A stretch of 64,000 bases of DNA from the NCBI RefSeq assembly GCF_004684245.1, contig NZ_CP038452.1, positions 854,796 through 918,795 of the forward strand. Reading direction: 5' to 3'. Made by a program: the position numbers and the translations under genes. The notes beneath the pieces are model-generated. The model made no database searches and was not told the origin of the DNA. It was given only the letters and a program-made list of their open reading frames with translations. Below are positions 19,156 to 27,700 of this stretch, piece by piece (position 1 is the stretch's first letter; each line of letters opens with the position of its first letter). Source of the DNA: Thermus caldilimi (GTDB taxonomy: Bacteria; Deinococcota; Deinococci; Deinococcales; Thermaceae).

Positions 19156-19289
19156 AGCGCCTCCAAAGGGATATTGGGGAAGGCCAAGGGAGCCAGTTTT
19201 TCCCCAGGAGAAAGCCAAAGCTGCTCCCGGTAGGGGTCGCCCGCAGGACCCCGGAACTCCTCGAGGGAGAAGCGGTAAGGCCGGACCAT
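19149..19289 (-). CDS. Small ORF (46 aa) between argF and argC
   Basis: An ATG at 19289, four bases after the argF stop, opens 46 codons ending in TAA that overlaps the argC start. The product begins MVRPYRFSLEEFRG and ends NIPLEALW. The argC ribosome-binding site lies inside it, so its translation would be coupled to argC. The N-terminus faintly resembles the start of Uma2-type (DUF820) proteins, but the rest of that fold is missing. It fills the whole gap with no stop and has Thermus-like codons. The function is unknown. Confidence 0.55.
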   Translation of the reverse strand: MVRPYRFSLEEFRGPAGDPYREQLWLSPGEKLAPLAFPNIPLEALW

Positions 19290-19293
19290 ACCC

Positions 19294-20199
19294 CTAGCTT
19301 AGCAGGCGCAGGAGGACGGCCTTAGCGGTGTGGAGACGGTTTTCCGCCTGATCAAAGACCCGGCTACGGGGCCCGTGCACCGCCTCCTCGGTGGTTTCCT
19401 CCCCATAGTGGGCCGGAAGGCAGTGGAGAAAGACGCCCTGGGGCCGTAGCAGTTGCAAAAGCTCCCCGTTTACCTGGAATGCATTGAAGTCCCTGAGCCG
19501 CCTTTCCCGCTCCGCTTCCTGGCCCATGCTGGTCCAGACGTCGGTGTAAAGGGCATGGGCTCCCAAGGCGGCCTCCTTGGGATCATGGGTAAAGAAGGCT
19601 CCCGCCTTCTGCAAAAGGCCTGGATCCGGCTCGTACCCTCTTGGCGTGGCCACCCGCATCCTAAGACCCACCAGGGGAGCCACCTCAAGAAGGGAGTTCA
19701 ACACGTTATTGCCATCCCCCACCCAGGCCACCTCGAGGCCCTCCCAACCTCCGAAAACCTCCTTCAGGGTGAGGAGGTCCGCCAAAGCCTGCAAGGGATG
19801 GGCCCGGTCAGAAAGGGCGTTGATCACCGGGATGCGGGCGTGGCGGGCGAGTTCCTCCACGGTCTCGTGCCGGTATACGCGGGCCGCGATCCCCTCCACG
19901 AAGCGCTCCAGGTTCTTGGCTATGTCCCTCACGGGCTCCCGCTCGCCGATGCCCACCTGTTTCTGGTCCAGGTAGACGGCATGTCCTCCCAGGTGAAGCA
20001 TGGCCACCTCGAGGGTGGTGCGGGTGCGCAAGGAGGGCTTCTCAAAGAGAAGGGCCAGGACCTTCCCCTTAAGGTCCTCCCCGCGGTAGCGCTCCCTTTT
20101 CAGCCTCTCCGCCAAGGCCAAAAGGGCCTCGATCTCCTGGCGACCGTGGGCCGAGAAGTCCAAAAGATCCTTGGGCCGGGTGAGGGCGTCTCCCACCAT
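19294..20199 (-). CDS. argF: Ornithine carbamoyltransferase
   Basis: 301 residues. The carbamoyl-phosphate loop FEKPSLRTRTTLEVA, the HAVYLDQKQVGIGE segment, ornithine-site residues in DRAHPLQALADLLT, and the catalytic FLHCLPAHYGEE are all present. The start ATG 20199 gives the known Thermus-type N-terminus; in-frame codons upstream belong to the promoter. It makes citrulline from ornithine and carbamoyl phosphate. It is first gene of the arginine operon, behind a palindrome-bearing promoter. Confidence 0.96.
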   Translation of the reverse strand: MVGDALTRPKDLLDFSAHGRQEIEALLALAERLKRERYRGEDLKGKVLALLFEKPSLRTRTTLEVAMLHLGGHAVYLDQKQVGIGEREPVRDIAKNLERFVEGIAARVYRHETVEELARHARIPVINALSDRAHPLQALADLLTLKEVFGGWEGLEVAWVGDGNNVLNSLLEVAPLVGLRMRVATPRGYEPDPGLLQKAGAFFTHDPKEAALGAHALYTDVWTSMGQEAERERRLRDFNAFQVNGELLQLLRPQGVFLHCLPAHYGEETTEEAVHGPRSRVFDQAENRLHTAKAVLLRLLS

Positions 20200-20208
20200 G
20201 AGGCTTAT

Positions 20209-20238
20209 AGGATACCCCATCCTTGCAAACTTATGCAA
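20209..20238 (-). promoter_or_regulatory. argF promoter with possible ArgR operator
   Basis: On the minus strand TTGCAT (20233-20238) and TATCCT (20209-20214) are spaced by 18 bases. The -35 region is part of an inverted repeat TTGCATAAGTTTGCAA (20223-20238) that resembles an 18-bp ARG box. Repression by arginine-bound ArgR would fit, but the match to the consensus is partial. Confidence 0.5.
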
Positions 20239-20251
20239 CCCCGGCCTCCGG

Positions 20252-20281
20252 TTGACACGGGATGAGCCCGCGGGCTAGCAT
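20252..20281 (+). promoter_or_regulatory. Promoter of the mod operon
   Basis: TTGACA (20252-20257) and TAGCAT (20276-20281) are separated by 18 bases on the plus strand. The start would lie near 20288, giving an untranslated leader of about 105 bases before modA. Confidence 0.7.
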
Positions 20282-20287
20282 CCCCTT

Positions 20288-20392
20288 AGCCTCCGAGCCC
20301 GGAGAGACCCCCAGGGCCTTCCGGGCCGGGCTTATGGCCCCGGGGTAGCGGGGGCAACTCCGCTGCCTGCCGTGGTTGCAAAGGAGGTGGCA
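20288..20392 (+). promoter_or_regulatory. Structured leader of modABC, possible Moco riboswitch
   Basis: The leader is GC-rich and foldable. Visible helices are CTCCG-AGCC-CGGAG (20291-20304), GGGCC/GGCCC (20323-20327 with 20336-20340), and GGTAGCGG/CCGCTGCC (20344-20351 with 20360-20367). The ribosome-binding site AAGGAGGTGG is enclosed by TTGC/GCAA, a possible sequestering hairpin. Molybdate transporter genes are a classic context of the molybdenum/tungsten-cofactor riboswitch. The family assignment is inferred from context and shape only. Confidence 0.45.
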
Positions 20393-21286
20393 ATGACCAA
20401 GTCCGGATGGCTTCTCTGGATTTTAGCCGTGTTCCTTGGGTTAGGCCCAGCCTGGGCCCAGCCCAAGCAGGTGCGGGTGGTAGCGGCCGCCGACCTGCAG
20501 TACGCCCTAGCCGACGTCGCCAAGGCCTTTGAAGCGAAAAACCCTGACATCCGCGTGCTTCTCTCCTTCGGTTCCTCGGGTAAGTTCTACACCCAGCTCA
20601 CCCAGGGCCTCGAGGCCGACCTCTACTTCTCCGCCGAAAAGATCTACCCCGAGCGCCTCGAGAAAGAGGGCCTGGCGGAGCCCGGCACCCGCAAGCCTTA
20701 CGCCACCGGGCGCATGGTCATCTGGCTGGACCGCAGGCTGGGCTTAAACCCCAACCCCGAGGCCCTCAAGGACCCCCGCATCACCCGCCTGGCCATCGCC
20801 AACCCGGTGCATGCCCCTTACGGCCGGGCCGCCGTCACCCTGTTGGAACACTACGGCCTCCTAAGGCGCCGGGCCGATGCCCAGGTCCCCGGCCTAAGCA
20901 AACCCTTTTCCACCCTTTCCTGGGAAGAAATCCCTTGGGAGAGGCTTACCAGGGGTGTGGAGGCCTACTGGGATATCACCCCCTTGCGGCAAGGCAAGCC
21001 GAACTTTGAACTGGTCTATGGCGAGAACATCTCCCAAACCGCCCAGCTGGCCCTGACCGCTACCCAGGCCGGCATCCTGGCCCTGTCCCTGGCGGTGCAC
21101 GAAAGCCTCTCCCGCCCTGGCGTGTACTGGCTCGCCCCTTTGGAAAGCCACCTCACCTTGGAGCAGGACTATGTGATCTTGAAAGGTCGCAGGCGCCCCG
21201 AGGTCTTGGCCTTCTACACCTTCGTGGGAAGCCCTGAGGCGCGAGCCATTTTTAAGCGCTACGGCTTCCTTCTCCCGGGGGAGTAG
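20393..21286 (+). CDS. modA: Molybdate ABC transporter substrate-binding protein
   Basis: 297 residues, about 40 longer than usual. A signal peptide (LWILAVFLGLGPAWAQ) is followed by the ModA core: VRVVAAADLQYALADVAKAF, FGSSGKFYTQLTQGLEADLYFSA and LVYGENISQTAQLALTA. Residues from about 168 to 215 (RRRADAQVPG...YWDITPLRQGKPNF) interrupt the normal helix-strand passage before LVYGENISQ and look like an insertion. The start ATG 20393 has AAGGAGGTGG upstream. It captures molybdate or tungstate in the periplasm for ModBC. Confidence 0.9.
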   Translation: MTKSGWLLWILAVFLGLGPAWAQPKQVRVVAAADLQYALADVAKAFEAKNPDIRVLLSFGSSGKFYTQLTQGLEADLYFSAEKIYPERLEKEGLAEPGTRKPYATGRMVIWLDRRLGLNPNPEALKDPRITRLAIANPVHAPYGRAAVTLLEHYGLLRRRADAQVPGLSKPFSTLSWEEIPWERLTRGVEAYWDITPLRQGKPNFELVYGENISQTAQLALTATQAGILALSLAVHESLSRPGVYWLAPLESHLTLEQDYVILKGRRRPEVLAFYTFVGSPEARAIFKRYGFLLPGE

Positions 21287-21961
21287 ATGCCGGAGCCCCT
21301 CTTCTGGACCTCCCTGAAGCTCTCCCTGGTGGTGGCGCTGGTCGCCTCCCTGATCCTCCTCCTTCTGGGAGTTCCCCTGGCCTGGCTTCTGGCCTTCCGC
21401 CGCTTCCCAGGCAAATCCATCCTGGAAGCCATCTTCCTCTTACCCCTGGTCCTTCCGCCCACGGTGCTAGGGTTTTACCTCCTCCTCTTCCTGGGGCCGG
21501 AGGGGCTTTGGCGCAAGCTTACCGGGCTTTCCTGGGCCTTCCGGTTCGAGGGGCTGGTCTTCGCCAGCGTCCTCTTCAGCCTCCCCTTCGCCCTCACCGC
21601 CTACCGGGAGGCCTTTTTGGCCCTAGACCGGAACCTCTTGGAGGTAGCCCGAACCCTAGGGGTCCCCCCCTGGAAGACCTGGGGACGGGTGGTGCTGCCT
21701 TTGGTCTGGCCTGGGTTGCTCTCAGGGACCCTTTTAGCCTTCGCCCACACCCTGGGGGAGTTCGGGGTGGTCCTCATGGTGGGTGGTTCCATCCCCGGGA
21801 AAACCCAGATGGTGAGCATTTACATCTACGACCTGGTGCAGGCCCTCCGCTTTGAGGAAGCCTCCAAGGCAGCCTCGGTGCTCCTTTTCCTCAGCCTGGC
21901 CATCCTGGTGGCGGCAAGAACCCTGGAGGCCCAGGGGCGAGCATGGAAGTCCACTACCTGA
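21287..21961 (+). CDS. modB: Molybdate ABC transporter permease
   Basis: 224 residues with five or six membrane helices. The coupling-helix EAA motif is EVARTLGVPPWKTWGRVVLPLVWPG, and HTLGEFGVVLMVGGSIPGKT is characteristic of ModB. It starts directly after the modA stop with no gap, and its 3' end overlaps modC by 19 bases, so the three are one operon. Confidence 0.95.
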   Translation: MPEPLFWTSLKLSLVVALVASLILLLLGVPLAWLLAFRRFPGKSILEAIFLLPLVLPPTVLGFYLLLFLGPEGLWRKLTGLSWAFRFEGLVFASVLFSLPFALTAYREAFLALDRNLLEVARTLGVPPWKTWGRVVLPLVWPGLLSGTLLAFAHTLGEFGVVLMVGGSIPGKTQMVSIYIYDLVQALRFEEASKAASVLLFLSLAILVAARTLEAQGRAWKSTT

Positions 21962-22944
21962 TAAGGAAACCCATCCTCCTCGAGGTCCGGTTCCACATCC
22001 AGGGCTTCACCGTGCTCCTGGGGGAAAGCGGTGTAGGTAAGACCACGCTTCTCAAGGCCCTGGCGGGTCTGGCGCCTGCCGAGGGAAGGCCCTACGGCGG
22101 CCTTCCCCCCGAAAGACGGCCCGTGGGCTACCTGCCCCAGGAGCTGGCCCTCTTCCCCCACATGACCGCCTGGGAGAACGTGGCCTTTCCCCTGGCGGGA
22201 GGGAACCGGAAGGCTAGGGCCCTGGCCCTCTTGGAGCGGGTTGGCCTCGAGGAGCACGCCCACAAACGCCCGAGCCAGCTTTCCGGCGGCCAGAGGCAAC
22301 GGGTAGCCCTTGCCCGGGCTTTGGCCAGGAACCCGGAGATTCTCCTTCTGGACGAACCTACCAGCGCCCTGGATCCCCTCACCAAGGACCAGGTTCTGGG
22401 GGAGCTGGTGGAACTCATCCGCCAGGAAGGAATCCCCACCCTGGCGGTGAGTCACGACCCCATCCTGGCCCGCATGGCCGACTGGCTTGTGGTGATGGGG
22501 TCAGGAACGATCCTGCAAGAAGGCCCGCCCGAGGAAGTGTACTCTGCCCCAAGCCAGCTTCCGGTGGCCAGGCTCTTGGGTTACGAAAACCTATTCCCGG
22601 CCCGCATAGAACCTGGGGGTGTGGAGGTCAACGGGGTCCATCTCCGCCTTTCCCTCCCCCCCTGGGCCCGGCCCGGGGAAACCGCCTGGGTGGGCATCCG
22701 GGCCGAGGAGGTCATCGTGGTGCGCCAGGACCGGCCCCCACCCCCGGAAAACCTCCTAGAAGGTGTGCTGGTAAACCTTCACCCGGAAGGCCTCGCCTAC
22801 CGGGGCGTGTTCCAGGGATCCATCCGCCTGCAGATCCTGCTCCCCAGGCACGTCCAAGCCCGGTTGAACCTGCGCCCCGGGCAGAAGCTCCAGGTGGTCC
22901 TTAAGCCCCATTACCTTCATCTGATGCCGGGCCAAGTGGACTAA
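21943..22944 (+). CDS. modC: Molybdate ABC transporter ATP-binding protein
   Basis: 333 residues. Walker A GESGVGKTT near residue 28, Q-loop LPQELALFP, signature LSGGQRQRVALARALA, Walker B ILLLDEPTSALD and H-loop LAVSHD are complete. The C-terminal region from about 225 is a TOBE-like (MOP) domain with VGIRAEEVIVV. The switch helix between Walker A and Q-loop is short. The last 190 bases overlap an opposite-strand ORF. Confidence 0.93.
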   Translation: MEVHYLIRKPILLEVRFHIQGFTVLLGESGVGKTTLLKALAGLAPAEGRPYGGLPPERRPVGYLPQELALFPHMTAWENVAFPLAGGNRKARALALLERVGLEEHAHKRPSQLSGGQRQRVALARALARNPEILLLDEPTSALDPLTKDQVLGELVELIRQEGIPTLAVSHDPILARMADWLVVMGSGTILQEGPPEEVYSAPSQLPVARLLGYENLFPARIEPGGVEVNGVHLRLSLPPWARPGETAWVGIRAEEVIVVRQDRPPPPENLLEGVLVNLHPEGLAYRGVFQGSIRLQILLPRHVQARLNLRPGQKLQVVLKPHYLHLMPGQVD

Positions 22945-23361
22945 CCCCTCCTCCCCCAGGCCAAACTTGTTGGTAACCCCCTTCAGGAAAAAGCGGGCCC
23001 GGTCCCGGGAAAACCCCAGGGCCCAGGCCAAGGCCCCCACCCTCGGGGGAACTCCGTTTCCCACCGCCCACAACACTGCCTTTTCCCCCGGAAGGAGCCG
23101 TAGGCCCACCCGCCCCCCAAGGCCCGAAACCAAGGTCCTAGGATCATCCCTACGGGTGAGGAAGGCCATGCCCCGAGGGTCATAGGCCCTAAGCCCCCAA
23201 GGGGTGACCCAAAGAAGCACCTCGCCCTTTTCCATCTGGTCCAGCCCCGCCAGGGCCAGACCGTGGCCTTCCTTCCAGTACACCTTCCAACCCGCTGGGC
23301 CAAGCGCCCCGTGCACCAGGGCATAAAGCTGCAAACTTTCCGTGTACACCACTGCTTCCAA
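22756..23361 (-). CDS. LuxR-like HTH regulator candidate, C-terminus uncertain
   Basis: 201 codons from TTG 23361, preceded by AGGAGG. Residues 1-100 resemble a diverged receiver or sensor fold; residues about 105-155 (PPRVGALAWALGFSRDRARF and VTNKFGLGEEGLVHLARH) fit a LuxR-type helix-turn-helix. The last 63 codons lie antisense to the 3' end of modC and are low-complexity, so the natural protein may end earlier. Its position suggests, but does not show, a link to molybdate uptake. It has the codon bias of a real gene in its first two-thirds. Confidence 0.5.
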   Translation of the reverse strand: MEAVVYTESLQLYALVHGALGPAGWKVYWKEGHGLALAGLDQMEKGEVLLWVTPWGLRAYDPRGMAFLTRRDDPRTLVSGLGGRVGLRLLPGEKAVLWAVGNGVPPRVGALAWALGFSRDRARFFLKGVTNKFGLGEEGLVHLARHQMKVMGLKDHLELLPGAQVQPGLDVPGEQDLQADGSLEHAPVGEAFRVKVYQHTF

Positions 23362-23395
23362 AATCCTACCCTCCTTTCGCCCAAGGAGCCTTCGC

Positions 23396-23746
23396 CTAAC
23401 TCAAGCGACGATCTTCTAGGGCAAAAGGAGGGGAGCGGGGAGAAAAAGCCCTTCCCTGGGGTTCCGGATAGCCGGGCACGGGGGCGACTCTGGCCCGCAG
23501 CACCCGCACCAGGGTAGGAGGCGCCACCTCCCCTATCGGAGGCATGCCCGGAGCCACCTGCAGGCCGCAGAAGAGGGAGTGGTCCACCTCCCTCTCCTCC
23601 CCAGGGGCCTGGCAGAGATCCGTCCGGAGGCCGGGGTTCTGCACCTGCATGAGGTACATTTGCAAGGCCACCCCGGTGGAGGCGGTGAGGGTGAGGAGGA
23701 GGTAGAGGAATACCAGAAACCCCCGTACGGAACCCCTCGAGGGCAT
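23396..23746 (-). CDS. Small membrane-anchored protein, unknown
   Basis: 116 residues. One N-terminal membrane helix (GFLVFLYLLLTLTASTGVAL) is followed by an extracytoplasmic tail with two cysteines (TDLCQAPGEE and HSLFCGLQVAPG) and a Pro/Arg-rich end. The two cysteines could form a disulfide. TATACT (23753-23758) six bases before the ATG suggests leaderless transcription, divergent from hisS. I do not recognise the family. Confidence 0.6.
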   Translation of the reverse strand: MPSRGSVRGFLVFLYLLLTLTASTGVALQMYLMQVQNPGLRTDLCQAPGEEREVDHSLFCGLQVAPGMPPIGEVAPPTLVRVLRARVAPVPGYPEPQGRAFSPRSPPFALEDRRLS

Positions 23747-23752
23747 GGCTGC

Positions 23753-23779
23753 AGTATAGCCTTCCCCCTCAGGTAAAGT
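23753..23779. promoter_or_regulatory. Divergent leaderless promoters for hisS and the membrane protein
   Basis: Minus strand: TATACT (23753-23758) ends six bases before ATG 23746. Plus strand: TAAAGT (23774-23779) lies eight bases before ATG 23788. Only 41 bases separate the two start codons, so the elements overlap each other's -35 regions. Confidence 0.5.
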
Positions 23780-23787
23780 GAAGGGGT

Positions 23788-25044
23788 ATGGCCGTGCGCG
23801 GCACCAAGGATCTTTTCGGCAAAGAGCTAAGGCTCCACCAGCACATCGTGGCCACCGCCCGCCGGGTGCTGGAGGCGGCGGGGGCTTTGGAGCTCATCAC
23901 CCCGGTGTTTGAGGAAACCCAGGTCTTCGAGAAAGGGGTGGGGATCGCCACCGACATCGTCAGGAAGGAGATGTTCACCTTCCAAGACCGGGGAGGGCGT
24001 TCCCTCACCCTGCGCCCGGAGGGCACCGCCGCCATGGTACGGGCCTATCTGGAACACGGGATGAAGGTCTGGCCCCAGCCCGTGAGGCTCTGGATGGCAG
24101 GGCCCATGTTCCGGGCAGAGCGCCCCCAGAAGGGGCGCTACCGCCAGTTCCACCAGGTGAACTACGAGGCCCTGGGCTCGGAAAGCCCCATCCTGGATGC
24201 GGAGGCCGTGGTGCTCCTGTATGAAAGCCTTAAGGAGCTCGGCCTAAGGCACCTCACCGTCAAGCTGTCCTCCGTGGGGGACCCCGAGGACCGGGCCCGC
24301 TACAACGCCTACCTGCGGGAGGTCCTCTCCCCCCATCGGGAGGCCCTCTCCCAGGACTCCCAGGAGCGCCTGGAGCTCAACCCCATGCGCATCCTGGACT
24401 CCAAGAGCGAGCAAGACCAAGCCCTCCTCAAGGAGCTCCGGATCCGGCCCATGCTGGACTTCCTGGGGGAGGAAGCGAAGGCCCATCTGAAGGCGGTAGA
24501 ACGCCATCTGGGAAGGCTTTCCGTGCCCTACGAACTGGACCCAACCCTGGTGCGGGGCCTGGACTACTACGTGCGTACCGCCTTCGAGGTACACCATGCG
24601 GAGATCGGGGCGCAGAGCGCCCTGGGGGGCGGGGGAAGGTACGACGGGCTTTCCGAGCTCCTGGGGGGGCCACGGGTACCTGGGGTGGGTTTCGCCTTCG
24701 GGGTGGAGAGGGTGGCCCTGGCCCTCGAGGCGGAGGGATTCGGGCTTTCCGAGGAAAGAGGCCCGGACCTCTACCTCATCCCCCTCACGGAGGGTGCGGT
24801 GGCCGAGGCCTTTTACCTGGCGGAGAGGCTGAGGCCCCGCCTGCGGGTGGAATACGCCCTTACCCCCAAGAAACCGGGCAAAGGCGTGGAGGAAGCCTTG
24901 AAACGAGGTACCGCCTTCGTCGGCTTTCTGGGAGAGGATGAGCTCAAAGCGGGAGAGGTCACCCTAAAGCGGCTTTCCACGGGGGAGCAGGTTCGCTTAC
25001 CCCAGACGGAAGCGTTGGGCTTCCTTCTTTCCGCCCTGGCGTGA
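23788..25044 (+). CDS. hisS: Histidyl-tRNA synthetase
   Basis: 418 residues. Class II motif 1 lies in [18 protein letters not shown]; motif 2 is [21 protein letters not shown]; motif 3 is [16 protein letters not shown]. The histidine-A motifs are [13 protein letters not shown] and GGGGRYDGL. It charges tRNA-His and sits 24 bases before aspS, a common pairing. Confidence 0.97.
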   Translation: MAVRGTKDLFGKELRLHQHIVATARRVLEAAGALELITPVFEETQVFEKGVGIATDIVRKEMFTFQDRGGRSLTLRPEGTAAMVRAYLEHGMKVWPQPVRLWMAGPMFRAERPQKGRYRQFHQVNYEALGSESPILDAEAVVLLYESLKELGLRHLTVKLSSVGDPEDRARYNAYLREVLSPHREALSQDSQERLELNPMRILDSKSEQDQALLKELRIRPMLDFLGEEAKAHLKAVERHLGRLSVPYELDPTLVRGLDYYVRTAFEVHHAEIGAQSALGGGGRYDGLSELLGGPRVPGVGFAFGVERVALALEAEGFGLSEERGPDLYLIPLTEGAVAEAFYLAERLRPRLRVEYALTPKKPGKGVEEALKRGTAFVGFLGEDELKAGEVTLKRLSTGEQVRLPQTEALGFLLSALA

Positions 25045-25068
25045 GAATCCGTTAAGATTTGGGGGATT

Positions 25069-26814
25069 ATGCGCCGTACCCACTTCGCCGGAAGCCTAAG
25101 GGAAGAACACGTGGGGGAGGAGGTGGTCCTCGAGGGGTGGATAAACCGCCGCCGGGACCTGGGGGGGCTCATCTTCCTGGACCTCCGGGACCGCGAGGGT
25201 TTGGTCCAGCTGGTGGCCCACCCGGAAAGCCCCGCCTACCAGGAAGCGGAGCGCGTCCGCTCGGAGTGGGTGGTGCGGGTGAAGGGCACCGTGCGCCTCC
25301 GCCCGGAGCCCAACCCCCGCCTGCCCACCGGAAAGGTGGAGGTGGAGCTTTCCTCCCTCGAGGTCCTCTCCGAGGCCAAAACACCCCCCTTCCCCGTGGA
25401 CGCCGGCTGGCGGGGCGAGGAGGAAAAGGAGGTTTCCGAAGAGCTCAGGCTCAAGTACCGCTACCTTGACCTGCGCCGGAGGAGGATGCAGGAAAACCTG
25501 CGCCTCCGCCATCGGGTCATCAAGGCCATCTGGGACTTCCTGGATCGGGAGGGCTTCATCCAGGTGGAAACCCCCTTCCTGACCAAAAGCACCCCGGAAG
25601 GGGCCCGGGATTTCCTGGTGCCCTACCGCCAGCAGCCTGGCCTCTTCTACGCCCTCCCCCAGTCGCCCCAGCTTTTCAAGCAAATGCTCATGGTGGCGGG
25701 TTTTGACCGCTACTTCCAGATCGCCCGCTGCTTCCGCGACGAAGACCTCCGGGCCGACCGCCAGCCCGACTTCACCCAGATGGACCTGGAGATGAGCTTC
25801 GTGGAGGTGGAGGATATCCTGGAGGTTAACGAAAGGCTCATGGCCCACGTGTTCCGGGAAGCCCTGGGGGTGGAGCTTCCCCTCCCCTTCCCCCGCCTCA
25901 CCTACCAGGAGGCCATGGAGCGCTTCGGCTCGGACAAACCCGACACCCGCTTCGGCCTGGAGCTCAAGGAGGTGGGGCACCTCTTCCGGGAAAGCGAGTT
26001 TCGGGTTTTCCGGGAAGCGGAAAGGATAAAGGCCCTGGCGGTGCCCAAGGCCCTTTCCCGAAAGGAGATCGCCGACCTGGAGGAGCTGGCCAAACGCCAT
26101 GGGGCGGGGGGCCTCGCCTTTGCCCGGGTGGAGGAGGGAGGATTCGCAGGCGGGGTGGCCAGGTTTCTGGAGCCCGTGCGGCAAAGCCTCCTGGAGGCCA
26201 CGGAAGCCGGCCTGGGGGACACCCTCCTCTTCGTGGCCGGGCCCGCCAAGGTGGCGGCCACCGCCTTGGGGCAGGTGCGGCTTAAGCTGGCGGAGATCTT
26301 AGGCCTCCCCCGGGAGGGCTTCCGGTTCCTCTGGGTGGTGGACTTCCCCCTTCTGGAGTGGGACGAGGAAAGGGGCCAGTACACCTACATGCACCATCCC
26401 TTTACCAGCCCTCATCCCGAGGACCTACCCCTCTTGGATGCCGATCCTGGGAGGGTGCGGGCCTTGGCCTACGACCTGGTGCTGAACGGCACCGAGGTGG
26501 GAGGCGGGTCCATCCGCATCCACGACCCCGCTCTTCAGGCCAAGATGTTCCAGGTGTTGGGTATCGGGGAGGAGGAGCAGCGGGAAAAGTTTGGCTTCTT
26601 CCTCGAAGCCCTCACCTACGGGGCCCCACCCCACGGCGGCATCGCCTGGGGCCTGGACCGCCTCCTGGCCCTTATGACGGCCAGCCCGTCCATCCGCGAG
26701 GTTATCGCCTTCCCCAAGAACAAGGAGGGCAAAGACCCCCTCACTGGGGCCCCAAGCCCGGTGTCCGAGGAACAGCTTCGGGAACTCGGCCTCATGGTGA
26801 TCGCCCATGGCTAG
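25069..26814 (+). CDS. aspS: Aspartyl-tRNA synthetase
   Basis: 581 residues, the bacterial-type length. The N-terminal OB domain ([20 protein letters not shown]) is followed by the class II core with YRYLDLRR, motif 2 [20 protein letters not shown], the large GAD insertion (about 285-420) and motif 3 [20 protein letters not shown] (25053-25058) ten bases before the ATG may add a promoter within the hisS-aspS unit. A bacterial-type enzyme with a GAD domain may be discriminating or not; asnS is also present further along. Confidence 0.97.
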   Translation: MRRTHFAGSLREEHVGEEVVLEGWINRRRDLGGLIFLDLRDREGLVQLVAHPESPAYQEAERVRSEWVVRVKGTVRLRPEPNPRLPTGKVEVELSSLEVLSEAKTPPFPVDAGWRGEEEKEVSEELRLKYRYLDLRRRRMQENLRLRHRVIKAIWDFLDREGFIQVETPFLTKSTPEGARDFLVPYRQQPGLFYALPQSPQLFKQMLMVAGFDRYFQIARCFRDEDLRADRQPDFTQMDLEMSFVEVEDILEVNERLMAHVFREALGVELPLPFPRLTYQEAMERFGSDKPDTRFGLELKEVGHLFRESEFRVFREAERIKALAVPKALSRKEIADLEELAKRHGAGGLAFARVEEGGFAGGVARFLEPVRQSLLEATEAGLGDTLLFVAGPAKVAATALGQVRLKLAEILGLPREGFRFLWVVDFPLLEWDEERGQYTYMHHPFTSPHPEDLPLLDADPGRVRALAYDLVLNGTEVGGGSIRIHDPALQAKMFQVLGIGEEEQREKFGFFLEALTYGAPPHGGIAWGLDRLLALMTASPSIREVIAFPKNKEGKDPLTGAPSPVSEEQLRELGLMVIAHG

Positions 26815-27700
26815 GATTCCCTACGTGATCGTGGACGCCTTCGCCTCCACCCCGGGGGCCGGGAACCGGGTGGCCATAGTGCTGGACGCCCGGGGCATGA
26901 ACCTCGAGGAGATGCGAAACCTGGCCCGGCACCTAGGCGAACCGGAAACCGCCTTCGTAATGGAAAGGCAAGAGACCCTGTTCGCCGTGCGCTTCTTCAC
27001 CCCGTCGGGAGAGGTGGAGTTCTCCGGCCATGCCGCCATAGCCCTAGGCCTTACCCTGGTGCGCCTGGGCCTGGCCCCCGAGGGCAGCAAGAGGCTTTTC
27101 CTGCACACCCCCACGGAGGCCCTGCCGGTGGAGATCCTGTACGAGGCCGGGGAACCCAAGAAGGCCCTGGTGAGGGGCCCCGCCCCGAGGTTCCGGGATC
27201 TCCCCCCCTACCAGGTGCTCAAGGAGGTCCTCGAGGCCCTGGGCTCGGATGAGCGCTACCTGCACCGGGGTCTGCCTTACGGCATCGCCTACACCGGGCT
27301 TTGGAGCCTCTTCGTCCCCCTCATCGCCCCCGGGGTGGTGGATACCCTAGAGCCAGAGATGAAGGCCCTGGCCGAACTTTCCCACCAGCTGGAGGTGGCC
27401 ACCGTCCATGCCTACGCCCCCATGGGACCAAGGAGTTTCTACGCCCGGGACTTTGCCCCCATCCTGGGCATTCCCGAAGACCCGGTGACAGGCTCCGCCA
27501 ACGCCGCCCTGGGCGCCCTTCTGGCCCGGGCAGGGGTGGTGCCCAGGCGGGAAGGCCGGGTGGCCCTCACCATCTACCAGGGCCACCGCCTGGGCAACCC
27601 GGGCGTGGTGGAGGTGGTGGTGGAGTACAGCCCCACGGGCCAGCCCTACGGGGTGCAGATTGGGGGGGAAGCGGTCCAGGTATCCGCTGGGGAAGTTTGA
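26807..27700 (+). CDS. PhzF family isomerase/epimerase-like protein
   Basis: 297 residues. The PhzF fold signatures are [19 protein letters not shown], the conserved glutamate in [30 protein letters not shown] and [16 protein letters not shown]. In phenazine synthesis PhzF isomerises a dihydro-anthranilate, but most homologues act on unknown small substrates. The start overlaps the aspS stop by eight bases, and the stop overlaps the next gene. Confidence 0.9.
   Translation: MARIPYVIVDAFASTPGAGNRVAIVLDARGMNLEEMRNLARHLGEPETAFVMERQETLFAVRFFTPSGEVEFSGHAAIALGLTLVRLGLAPEGSKRLFLHTPTEALPVEILYEAGEPKKALVRGPAPRFRDLPPYQVLKEVLEALGSDERYLHRGLPYGIAYTGLWSLFVPLIAPGVVDTLEPEMKALAELSHQLEVATVHAYAPMGPRSFYARDFAPILGIPEDPVTGSANAALGALLARAGVVPRREGRVALTIYQGHRLGNPGVVEVVVEYSPTGQPYGVQIGGEAVQVSAGEV

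Noticed and set aside
25096-26184. Long open frame antisense to aspS
   Set aside because: It is a codon-bias shadow of aspS (high third-position G/C), with Gly/His/Leu-rich text and no family features.
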